From Paenibacillus sp. V4I7 (GTDB lineage Bacteria; Bacillota; Bacilli; Paenibacillales; NBRC-103111): DNA of 64,000 nt. This document shows, one piece after another, positions 28,176-36,327 of the stretch; position 1 is the first letter of the stretch, and the number at the start of each line of letters is the position of its first letter. Made by a program: the position numbers and the translations under genes. The notes beneath the pieces are model-generated. The model saw only the letters and a list, made by a program, of their open reading frames with translations, was not told the DNA's origin and made no database searches. The stretch covers positions 4,464,001 to 4,528,000 of the forward strand of contig NZ_JAUSZD010000002.1 in assembly GCF_030817275.1 (NCBI RefSeq). Direction: 5' to 3'.

Positions 28176-29651
28176 TTGAGCGAAAATACCGAAGCTCGGA
28201 CCTATCCGTCACAGCCTGCGAAGGTACCGTGGATTCCCTTGACTCCGATCGAGAAAATGGCGCAAACCGATTATGATGTGCTTATTGTTGGCAGCGGCGC
28301 GGGAGGCGGAGCCGCTCTCTGGCGATTAATCGAACAATCGAAAAATAATGGCTTGCGGATCGGGATGATCGAGGCCGGGGATCTAACACTGCCGACCCAT
28401 GCTCATAATTTGCCTACTTTCGATCAAACGCGGTTTACTCAATTTATTGAAAGTCCCCGCTTTGCCGAACCAGTCGGGAAATTATGGCCGGATTATCCGG
28501 GGGCAAGAATATTTAGAGCATTAGGCGGCAGAACCCTTCACTGGTACTTAATGAGTCCCCGCTTGCTGCCCGAAGAAATCAAATCTTGGCCGATTTCCTA
28601 TCAAGAACTGGTTCCTTATTACCTTACCGCTGAACAGATCATGAATGTAACCGGTGCATACGCAAAGGGATCCGCCCTTCAGGAAAAACTTCTCCAACGC
28701 CTTCGCTTCGGCGGATTTCCGGATGCCACTGACCTTCCTATGGCTGTTGACCTTGATGTTACCCGATACGGTCAACTCCATTCGAATGTCTTTTTTAGTT
28801 CCATTATATTTATGGCGTATGCTCTCAATATGAAACCCTTTGATCTGGCTGTAAATACGCGGGCTGTACAGGTTCTCACCGAGAGAGGAAGAGCTGCAGG
28901 TGTGAAGGTGGTTACTGCCGACAGTAAATCCTGTACGATCAGAGCTAAGACGGTAATCCTTTCCGCCAGTACCTTTGAAACGCCGCGTATTCTACTAAAC
29001 TCTAATATTCCCGGAGCAGCCATTGGCAGATATTTGGTGAACCAACCGACAGTCGTTGCGGCTGCAAAAATAAAGCGCAATCAATTTCCCGAAGTGTTAG
29101 GAAATGCCGCTATCATGGTTCCAAGTGCGGAAAATCGGAAATATATGTTCTTCACTTTAGGAACTGATCCTTTAGAGTACTGGTGGTACCATTATGAAGA
29201 AAGAAAATTACTTGACGAACTAAATCTCGGATTTTTCGGCTTGGCAACCCTCGAATCGCGATTTGAAAACCATGTTAGCCTCGACCCGAACAGACGTGAT
29301 CCATACGGTGTGCCTTTATTAAAGGTACAATTTTCGTATAGCTCTCAGGATAAAGCTGTTATCCGCGAGTTGACGGCTTCTATTCGAATCGCCGCCGCTG
29401 CAATGGGGCTGGATTTTTATGAGAACCCTAGTCTCATACCACCCGGTCTAGACAATCATGAGGCGGGAACGTGTCGAATGGGCGATGATCCCGCCACCTC
29501 GGCAACAAACCAGTATGGGCAAATCCACGGCGTACCCGGTCTCTATGTGGCTGATAACAGTGTATTGCCGCTTACCGGAGCAGCTAACCCAACATTGACA
29601 ACCGTTGCTTTGGCGATTCGAACAGCGGATTATATCATTTCGCAATATTAG
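28176..29651 (+). CDS. GMC oxidoreductase B2 (no LysM, no ThuA domain)
   Basis: 491 residues from TTG 28176, chosen over TTG 28152 by the AAGGGAAGG box and by analogy with the B1 start. The N-terminus is a short Ser-Glu-Asn tail and a 20-residue linker, then VPWIPLTPIEKMAQTDYD, aligning directly with the sequence after the ThuA domain in B1. FAD fingerprint DVLIVGSGAGGGA at about 36-48; HEAGTCRMG and NPTLT at the C-terminus. It resembles B1 more than A1 or A2 (for example FRALGGRTLHWYLMSPR and the PLEYWWYHYEERKLLDEL block), so the pair A-B was duplicated as a unit. It is last in the operon and its stop lies only 14 nt from the stop of the convergent germination operon, with no terminator between. 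Confidence 0.88.
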   Translation: MSENTEARTYPSQPAKVPWIPLTPIEKMAQTDYDVLIVGSGAGGGAALWRLIEQSKNNGLRIGMIEAGDLTLPTHAHNLPTFDQTRFTQFIESPRFAEPVGKLWPDYPGARIFRALGGRTLHWYLMSPRLLPEEIKSWPISYQELVPYYLTAEQIMNVTGAYAKGSALQEKLLQRLRFGGFPDATDLPMAVDLDVTRYGQLHSNVFFSSIIFMAYALNMKPFDLAVNTRAVQVLTERGRAAGVKVVTADSKSCTIRAKTVILSASTFETPRILLNSNIPGAAIGRYLVNQPTVVAAAKIKRNQFPEVLGNAAIMVPSAENRKYMFFTLGTDPLEYWWYHYEERKLLDELNLGFFGLATLESRFENHVSLDPNRRDPYGVPLLKVQFSYSSQDKAVIRELTASIRIAAAAMGLDFYENPSLIPPGLDNHEAGTCRMGDDPATSATNQYGQIHGVPGLYVADNSVLPLTGAANPTLTTVALAIRTADYIISQY

Positions 29652-29665
29652 GAATGAGCAGTCAC

Positions 29666-30778
29666 CTAATTTCTTGGCACCTCGTTCCGCTGACTCTTTA
29701 ACGCGGTTACAATCGTCAGCAAAAGGATAGGAACAACGCCTGTAACCGTTATAAATAAAGGCCACACTGTACCTACATGTTCCATGGCTTCCAATTCGTT
29801 CCGGTACAAGGTAAGCGAGATCATGCATGCAAAAAATGCTAAAGGAAAAATCAGGGTCTTTTCATCCGGTAGTCGGAATAATTGGGATACCCCCAAATTG
29901 ATCACGAACAGTATAATGGATGCTTTCATATAGGAGCCGGCGATCAGGGTCATACCGATTACTGATTCGACCCGTTCAATAATTTCCGCGAGTTCAATCA
30001 ATCGCGCAAGTGTAAACAAAGAAAACTTGATATTCCCAGACATCGGCCCCAGCGCCATAATCGTGCATACAATCACCAAGGTAAGCGACAGCCCGCTGGT
30101 TAGAAGTGCTGCGAACATAAATTTCCCCAGAGGTTCTTGGTCCTTTCTTACAAACGGAAGAACCATCGAAAACAGGATCAGCTCTGCGTATGGAAATCCA
30201 TAAGCAATATATGCGCCATGCAGAACCGGTTTAAAACCATGTGGAAATAAAGGCATTAGTAGTTCCACACGATAGGAAGGAAGCGTCATAAGTATGACTG
30301 CGGCACTGAAGATAAATATCGTGATGAGCAGTAAAGTAAACATCCTGGCCATGACTTCAATACCTGAACGAACCGTCATTGCCGCTGTGAAAAGTATTAA
30401 AAAGTGAAAGACATAGGTTGGTGTTTCCCTCATCATCGTACTCTTGAAAAATCCGCCGATGTCTACCACGACGTTGGCCAGCATCATGTTAGCCATCAGA
30501 AAGAAAGGAATGACGAGTATAACGGTCAATATCCTTCCAATAGCCTCCTGACTGTACTGGATGAGCGTCAGTTCGGGATATTTCCGGTGCAGATAAAGAA
30601 TACAACACAACAGCAGCATCCCAACTCCGTTCGCCATCCACAGAGACATCCAAGCGGCGTTTTTTGCCGCCCCAGTCAAAGGCGCCGGTATATTTACGAT
30701 TGACGAACCGGTCAGAAACGAGAGGAACAGCGTCGCCATTTGCCGTGAACTAACCGTTTTCTGCTTTCTCATCATCAC
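29666..30778 (-). CDS. Spore germination permease-like protein, GerAB family (operon 2)
   Basis: 370 residues with about ten membrane segments, of the APC-superfamily GerAB/endospore germination permease type (SRQMATLFLSFLTGSSIVNIP at the start). It is the B subunit of a GerA-type germinant receptor in the inner spore membrane, where this subunit is thought to bind the small-molecule germinant. It is the last gene of operon 2 (order A-C-D-B). The start region has a repeated ATGATGAGGTG sequence, so GTG 30778 and the ATGs at 30775 and 30772 are all possible. Genes of this group are normally expressed in the forespore under sigma-G. Confidence 0.92.
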   Translation of the reverse strand: MMMRKQKTVSSRQMATLFLSFLTGSSIVNIPAPLTGAAKNAAWMSLWMANGVGMLLLCCILYLHRKYPELTLIQYSQEAIGRILTVILVIPFFLMANMMLANVVVDIGGFFKSTMMRETPTYVFHFLILFTAAMTVRSGIEVMARMFTLLLITIFIFSAAVILMTLPSYRVELLMPLFPHGFKPVLHGAYIAYGFPYAELILFSMVLPFVRKDQEPLGKFMFAALLTSGLSLTLVIVCTIMALGPMSGNIKFSLFTLARLIELAEIIERVESVIGMTLIAGSYMKASIILFVINLGVSQLFRLPDEKTLIFPLAFFACMISLTLYRNELEAMEHVGTVWPLFITVTGVVPILLLTIVTALKSQRNEVPRN

Positions 30779-30844
30779 CTCATCATCACCTGCCTCCTCA
30801 TTAGCGTTTTTCGAAAAAAACTTGCTTCGGAAGCCTAAGCTTCG

Positions 30845-31087
30845 TTACGATGGAATTTTGACCGTTTCCACAATTTTCTTCGCCGGATCTTTCAAAAAGA
30901 AATGAACCAACTCGTCCAGATTCGGCCAACGCAGCTCCAGCACATAAATAAGACTTGGATATAGAGCAGCGATCATCAACATCCCATGAACGAACCTCAC
31001 CTTACCGCTTGCATGCTTCAGATTCAGTCCATCATGAATAAAAATGGCCGTATATACCACTAGTACAACCAAGATTTTCTCGATCAT
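30845..31087 (-). CDS. Small germinant-receptor D-subunit-like membrane protein
   Basis: 80 residues from ATG 31087, with GGGGAGAAAACG before it. Two hydrophobic segments (about 4-18 and 33-50) are joined by a short charged loop (HDGLNLKHASGKVRFVHG) and a soluble tail follows. Some germinant receptor operons of Bacillus carry a small two-span D subunit that modulates receptor response. Position between C and B genes, size and topology fit that role. Operon 1 (34016-37863) has no such gene. Confidence 0.7.
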   Translation of the reverse strand: MIEKILVVLVVYTAIFIHDGLNLKHASGKVRFVHGMLMIAALYPSLIYVLELRWPNLDELVHFFLKDPAKKIVETVKIPS

Positions 31088-31124
31088 CGTTTTCTCCCCG
31101 TTCGCTCATATTGCAAAGACGGGA

Positions 31125-32297
31125 CTATTTGGCAACCGGTTCGCCAAGGTTAGCTCCTGTATTGAATATATTTGCTTTAACTTCAACGGTAAATGCCATA
31201 CCTTGAAATCGTTCTTCCCAATCCGGCTTCAAACGATACCATAAAGCCGGATTCTTGCGGTATATGCGATTTCCAATTCCAAGTACATCCATTTTTTGCT
31301 TCTGGAGAAGAAGCAGGGTACTTTTCATATCCTGTTCGATAACCTTTTGGACTCTTTCGTTAAACTTCTCTACGTCCTCCGGGGTTTTCAGAGTCGTACA
31401 GGAAAGTTCGCCGAAATACCCATCAATTTTGGTCGAAACATGTGCGGACACCGAATCCCCTTCGACTTTCACTTTGAGTTTCGTATTTAGGGTCGAAACT
31501 TCAACAGCTTCCACCTTCTTCATGTCCTTTTTGCTCTCACCCGGGCATTCGACTTGGATAATGCCTGATTGATATTCGTCCATCAGCATCAATAAGCTTT
31601 CGATTTTTTTTGCTGGCAGCACATTAACCAGTTTCCCTTTCTTCATCAGCGCCAGTCCGGTAACGGGAGAGCTTATCGGCATATTCTTCGGGTCAAAGTA
31701 AACATACGGTACCGCGGCAACGCCCGTTTCACTTTTCAATTCCAGCATCAGATCGATAAAGGAGGATTTTAACGATTTCCCTGTATTCTTATAGGCCACG
31801 TGTTCAGACTCGCGCAATTGCTGACCCATGGACGTTTCAACAAACGGCTTGCCTTTTTTCAAATAAAGCTCCGCCTTATCTTTGCCGATCATAACGCTTA
31901 TCGTTGCCCGCGGTTCGTGATCCCGTGAGAAAAAATCGAGGATCTCGCCGATATTCCGTTTCCTGGCAATTTCTTCTCCGATGATCAGAACCCGCATATG
32001 GCTCCACTGCGCCTTCCGGCCGATATGAATGGTCATATCGCGGATTGCTTCAAACAAAGACTTATCTCTTGTTGTAATATTGACATAGCTTTCTCTAGAT
32101 GGTCCTCCGTCTTGCTGTTTACTTCCCGTCATCGGCCTATAGAATTGGATGTTCAGTTCAATATCTTTCCCGTCTTCCGATTGATCGATTGCAACTCCCT
32201 GAACAAAGGCTAGGGTATCCAACTCGACTCTATTCCAGCATCCGGTTAAGAAGACAAGGACCACAAAAGTTAATGCAGCGGTTCCAAACGTTCTCAC
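31125..32297 (-). CDS. Spore germination lipoprotein, GerAC family (operon 2)
   Basis: 390 residues from GTG 32297 with AAGAAGG upstream. A lipoprotein signal ends VFLTGCWNRVELD (Cys20), which is the characteristic GerAC beginning. The three-domain GerAC body follows and ends in the family block FGIGNRIYRKNPALWYRLKPDWEERF, here with LGIGNRIY. It is anchored to the outer face of the inner spore membrane as the C subunit of the receptor. It begins 3 nt after the GerAA-like stop, showing translational coupling. Confidence 0.93.
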   Translation of the reverse strand: MRTFGTAALTFVVLVFLTGCWNRVELDTLAFVQGVAIDQSEDGKDIELNIQFYRPMTGSKQQDGGPSRESYVNITTRDKSLFEAIRDMTIHIGRKAQWSHMRVLIIGEEIARKRNIGEILDFFSRDHEPRATISVMIGKDKAELYLKKGKPFVETSMGQQLRESEHVAYKNTGKSLKSSFIDLMLELKSETGVAAVPYVYFDPKNMPISSPVTGLALMKKGKLVNVLPAKKIESLLMLMDEYQSGIIQVECPGESKKDMKKVEAVEVSTLNTKLKVKVEGDSVSAHVSTKIDGYFGELSCTTLKTPEDVEKFNERVQKVIEQDMKSTLLLLQKQKMDVLGIGNRIYRKNPALWYRLKPDWEERFQGMAFTVEVKANIFNTGANLGEPVAK

Positions 32298-32300
32298 CGT

Positions 32301-33902
32301 TCATCCTTCTTTCCTGTTATCTGCGAGCCGATTATGCTTGTGTCGGTTTCTCGGCGAGCGAAGTTGAGAAATCAGCGGTGCCCGGATAAACACATCGCGC
32401 AATTGTCGTGGACGAAGGGGTCCTAACGGAGCAAGATAAGGCTGACCGAGCGAGCGTAAACTCATCATATGCAGCAGCAGCAGCAGGATCCCGATCATCA
32501 GCCCAAATCCCCCCAAAAAAGCGGAAAGGCACATCAAGAGTATTCGCAGGACTCGGACACAAGTTTGTAGACTATACTGCGGGAGCGAGAATTTCGCGAT
32601 CCCGGTAAGGGCCACCACGACAACCATGATTGGGGAAGCTATGCCGGCATTAATGGATGCTTCCCCAATCACCAACGCACCTACGATACTGACGGCAGAG
32701 CCTACAGGGCGCGGCAATCGAACTCCCGCTTCGACCAGAATTTCGAAAAAAAAGACCATGATCAACGCCTCTATAAAGGCCGGAAATGGAATCCCTTCCC
32801 GCGTGTTGAGAATCGCTAGCAGCAGCACAGTTGGAATTAGCTCGGGATCGAAGGTAGTCAATGCGATATAAATGGCTGGAAGAAATACGGTCAAGAAAAA
32901 AGCGATGAATCTTAACCACCTGATAAAGGATGAAAAAACCGTTCTTTGGTAATCGTCTTCAGGAGACATCAAAAACTCGAGGAATAAACCGGGACAGATA
33001 AGAATCGACGGACTTCCAGAAACCATCACAATAATCTTACCGTCCAAGAGGGCGGCAGCAGCTACATCAGGACGCTCCGTAACCCGGGATTGCGGTAATG
33101 GCGAGTATACCGACTCCTCAAGCAGTTCTTCAATATAGGAAGTTTCCAATACATCCATTTCTTTGGCCGGTGTGATCCGCTCCTGAAACTCCGCCAACGT
33201 TTCCGGATTCACGGCTCCTTCTATATAAGCGTAAGCAACCTCGGAATTCGATTTCCCCCCTCCTTTGAAAAATTCCAACTTAAAGTCAGGGGTTCTCAAG
33301 CGTACCCGTATCAGACCGATATTCTGACTCAGATTTTCTACCGTGCTCTCGTGCGGACCTCTCACCACTGGCTCAATCAGGTTCTCCGTCACTTGTCTCT
33401 CTTGAAGCGTTATCGCCAAGAAGCTCAGTGCTTTGTCCCAATGATCGAAAAAGACAACAACTTTTCCTTCCAATATATCTTCAACCGATCTATCCAAATC
33501 TCCTATCGTATGTGCGGTTTCAGCGGAAGCCCCATGACTCTCGAAAAAGTTGATCACATCGCCTGGTTTGATATCTGTGGCCGGTCCTATCTGATGGGAA
33601 ACCAAATCCTGCATGACGGTTTTAAAATAATTCACCTTTTTGTCTTTAACTAATGTGATACAATAAATGGCCATCGCCTCATACTGGAGATTGGCTCCAT
33701 AGTGCCACGGAATGAAAGTGATATCTTTACAGTTGGCGAATATTTGCTCCAACCTCTTTCTGTTTACAGAAAGGCTCGACGAAATCGCTTCATGCACTTT
33801 CAATGGTTCCTGCTTAGCTGCATCCTGAAGAAGGTTAGGGGAGGATGTACTTTTTATGCGATGTTTCTTGAAAAATTTGGTTATATTCATTCTGACCCCC
33901 AT
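32301..33902 (-). CDS. Spore germination protein, GerAA family (operon 2)
   Basis: 533 residues; ATG 33902 and ATG 33890 are both possible starts. A cytosolic N-terminal domain (to about residue 310, with the GerAA signature VVRGPHESTVENLSQNIGLIR at about 185-205 and SYIEELLEESVYSPLPQSRVTERPD) is followed by about five membrane segments (FLTVFLPAIYIALTTFDPELIPT onward) with the conserved REGIPFPAFIEALIMVFFFEILVEAGVRLPRPVG block. A subunits of germinant receptors form oligomeric ion-conducting channels that open on germinant binding. First gene of operon 2; a 113-nt gap separates it from operon 1. Confidence 0.94.
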   Translation of the reverse strand: MGVRMNITKFFKKHRIKSTSSPNLLQDAAKQEPLKVHEAISSSLSVNRKRLEQIFANCKDITFIPWHYGANLQYEAMAIYCITLVKDKKVNYFKTVMQDLVSHQIGPATDIKPGDVINFFESHGASAETAHTIGDLDRSVEDILEGKVVVFFDHWDKALSFLAITLQERQVTENLIEPVVRGPHESTVENLSQNIGLIRVRLRTPDFKLEFFKGGGKSNSEVAYAYIEGAVNPETLAEFQERITPAKEMDVLETSYIEELLEESVYSPLPQSRVTERPDVAAAALLDGKIIVMVSGSPSILICPGLFLEFLMSPEDDYQRTVFSSFIRWLRFIAFFLTVFLPAIYIALTTFDPELIPTVLLLAILNTREGIPFPAFIEALIMVFFFEILVEAGVRLPRPVGSAVSIVGALVIGEASINAGIASPIMVVVVALTGIAKFSLPQYSLQTCVRVLRILLMCLSAFLGGFGLMIGILLLLLHMMSLRSLGQPYLAPLGPLRPRQLRDVFIRAPLISQLRSPRNRHKHNRLADNRKEG

Positions 33903-34015
33903 CCTTTCTGCAGCCTAGTCGGAAATTAAGTTTATAATCTCCCATAATATGTATAGTTATACACCGATGAGGATTACCTATCGGTCATTCATTCATGCGC
34001 TATAGTCCATTTTTG

Positions 34016-35110
34016 CTAACTTGCTGTTTGTTTCTTCTGCCGGATTTTCCCTACGATAAGCAGCAGCAAGGGCAAGCCGATCATGTTGACAGGAAGAACA
34101 AACGGAACCCAGTAATGATTCAAATAACTGCCGGTCGCCTCGGAGACATTCTGGGGGATGAACGCAAATGCCGTAACAACCGGGGCAATAAACCAGATCA
34201 TGTTCTTCCAATTTTTCACTTGTAAAAACTGGGCCGTTCCGTAACTGGCAACAAACATATAAATGGACAATTTAACGAATACACTGGCAATCCAAATCAC
34301 AACCGCAATAGCGTCCAAGTTTTCAATAAACCCAAAAACAGCAATCTTTTTTGTCATTTCAAAAAATGGATACCACATTTTGGAGGAGAGATTGACGCCT
34401 ACCGTTAAAATGACCATGATCATCGATAACAGCACACCAAAGCTGGCAATGGCAACACCCCAAATCACGTAGGGGGATCCCTTGCGTGGTGTAAAAAGAA
34501 ACGGTGAAATCATGAAAAATTCAACCGCATGCCCAAGGTAGGAAGCGGGGGGAAGCGCACCCTTGATAATAGCTCCCATACCGCTGTCAACATAAAAGGG
34601 CAGCAGACGATTCCATTGTATATTGATGACGCTTGTGGTCAGCACCAGCAATACCATCAAAAAAATAACCGGTCCCAATATTTCGCTGACACGTCCGATC
34701 CCATCGATCCCTCCGGAATAGGTCACATACATAACGATCAGAACCATAGGCACTATGATAAATATTCCCGGAGTTGTATTAAGGAGCAGAACTCGGAGCA
34801 AATCACTGAATTGGCGCAGAACGATTGGAATGATGGTATACCATTGGACAAGATAGATAACGATGACGATCTTACCGAGCCATTTCCCCATAATCGTTTG
34901 ACTGAATTGGATGAAAGTCTGCTCCGGATGAAGCAGCACAAGCTTGGTTGTTATCACAGCGATCAGCAAGGCGATGCATCCCGCAATCAGAACGGAGACC
35001 CAAGCATCCTGCTTAGCAGCCTGCAAACTGGGAGTGAACGTCATCAGCAAGGTCATGCCAATATCCATGATGGTAATCATCCAGAACGCTTGAATTCCGC
35101 TCACTTTCAT
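34016..35110 (-). CDS. Spore germination permease-like protein, GerAB family (operon 1)
   Basis: 364 residues. ATG 35110 is preferred because AAAAGG lies 9 nt upstream, while ATG 35119 abuts it. About ten membrane segments with the GerAB opening VSGIQAFWMITIMDIGMTLLMTFTPSLQAAKQDAW. B subunit, the proposed germinant-binding permease, of the first receptor. Last gene of operon 1. The tail is basic (KIRQKKQTAS). It is clearly diverged from the operon 2 B protein, so the two receptors probably answer to different germinants. Confidence 0.92.
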   Translation of the reverse strand: MKVSGIQAFWMITIMDIGMTLLMTFTPSLQAAKQDAWVSVLIAGCIALLIAVITTKLVLLHPEQTFIQFSQTIMGKWLGKIVIVIYLVQWYTIIPIVLRQFSDLLRVLLLNTTPGIFIIVPMVLIVMYVTYSGGIDGIGRVSEILGPVIFLMVLLVLTTSVINIQWNRLLPFYVDSGMGAIIKGALPPASYLGHAVEFFMISPFLFTPRKGSPYVIWGVAIASFGVLLSMIMVILTVGVNLSSKMWYPFFEMTKKIAVFGFIENLDAIAVVIWIASVFVKLSIYMFVASYGTAQFLQVKNWKNMIWFIAPVVTAFAFIPQNVSEATGSYLNHYWVPFVLPVNMIGLPLLLLIVGKIRQKKQTAS

Positions 35111-35139
35111 TGTTATCATCCTTTTCGGGTTGAATAGTT

Positions 35140-36324
35140 CTACTTTTTCAGGTGCGCAGGCGACTGGGTACGGCCAATACGTTGAACTTTGACGTCAATC
35201 TTAATCGTAACCGGAACTCCCGGATAGATGTCTTTCCATTGATCCTTGTTTTGCTTCCAATAAGAGGCGTGTTTGATATGAATTTCTTCTCCAAAACCGA
35301 AAATGTCTGCCTTTAATCGCTTTTGTACGTGATTAAGCGTACTTTTCACTTGTGCTTCTATCTCATTCTTTAGTTTGCTTTCGACTAGTTTGAAATTTTC
35401 ACCTTTGCTTAAATCCAACTTCGTATCGTTTTCCATTACTCTTGCCTTGGCTTTGAAGACCATTGTCACCTCGGGCATGCCATTATTCATCTTTGTGAGC
35501 AAGCTCGCTTTCGATTGCAATATATCAATGCCAACGGTTCCCTTATAGCCTTTCACTTTTGGTTCGACCTGCGCAGTTATTTTGCTTAGTTTGAGTTTCC
35601 CTCTCCGCCAGATTAATATCTTCTTTTCATTTGGCGTTAGAAATCCAACCAGCCTATTCTCTTGGTACACGGCCGCTTCATCAACATTGAATACCCCTTC
35701 TTCATTCTTGCTGTAATATGCCTTTAGGGCTCCAGTTACTGGTGACCTCCCGGGAGAGGATTGTGCATCCAAAAATTCATCCATTTTAATGGATAAACCG
35801 AGTCCGGTTAATTGCATTTTTTTAAGAGCGATGGCCGGTATAGCTTCCAGCAAGTACCGTGTTTGTAACGCTTGTTTGGCGGTTGTTCCATTTGCAGTCA
35901 GAAAATAACTGCTATATCGGCTACCAGGCGCACGCAGAAATTGATCTAAAACCTGATCAATACCATGTCTGGCATATTCTTCACCGATGATGATCACCCC
36001 CCTGTGCCCCATAAAGATTCGCCGGGATAATCGCTTCTGCAATTTGTGCAAAATATCCGTACCATCTCTTCCTTTTTCCGAGACGACCAATACCGTTCTT
36101 TTCTCGCCCGCTCTCCCCCCCTGCATGGCACTGGGCATTTCTGTAGGAAGAGCGATTTGCAGCGTAACCTCTACCTGTCCATTCTTAGCAAGATCGAGAC
36201 CGCTGGCAAGCACAAACGCAAGATCGTTAACCTCGTTCCGATCCCAACAGCCAGTCATTAAACTGAGACAAAGGATGAGAGCTATCGTTTTAGACCCTTT
36301 CATCCGGCTCATTTGTTTCTTCAA
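35140..36324 (-). CDS. Spore germination lipoprotein, GerAC family (operon 1)
   Basis: 394 residues from TTG 36324, or ATG 36312. The ribosome binding site AGGAG overlaps the stop of the upstream A gene, so the two are coupled. A lipoprotein signal ends SLMTGCWDRNEVND, the usual GerAC opening. The C-terminal block DIFGFGEEIHIKHASYWKQNKDQWKDIYPGV is the family ending. It is the outward-facing C subunit of the first receptor. The B gene follows about 30 nt later. Confidence 0.93.
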   Translation of the reverse strand: MKKQMSRMKGSKTIALILCLSLMTGCWDRNEVNDLAFVLASGLDLAKNGQVEVTLQIALPTEMPSAMQGGRAGEKRTVLVVSEKGRDGTDILHKLQKRLSRRIFMGHRGVIIIGEEYARHGIDQVLDQFLRAPGSRYSSYFLTANGTTAKQALQTRYLLEAIPAIALKKMQLTGLGLSIKMDEFLDAQSSPGRSPVTGALKAYYSKNEEGVFNVDEAAVYQENRLVGFLTPNEKKILIWRRGKLKLSKITAQVEPKVKGYKGTVGIDILQSKASLLTKMNNGMPEVTMVFKAKARVMENDTKLDLSKGENFKLVESKLKNEIEAQVKSTLNHVQKRLKADIFGFGEEIHIKHASYWKQNKDQWKDIYPGVPVTIKIDVKVQRIGRTQSPAHLKK

Positions 36325-36327
36325 CTC

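Noticed and set aside
21900..29651. Choline dehydrogenase or cholesterol oxidase naming for the GMC proteins
   Set aside because: The family signatures are clear but none of the substrate-defining regions can be assigned by eye; a specific enzyme name would be invented.
33925..33960. Sigma-G promoter for germination operon 2
   Set aside because: A CATATTA -10-like sequence is present on the minus strand, but no matching -35 lies at 17-18 nt.
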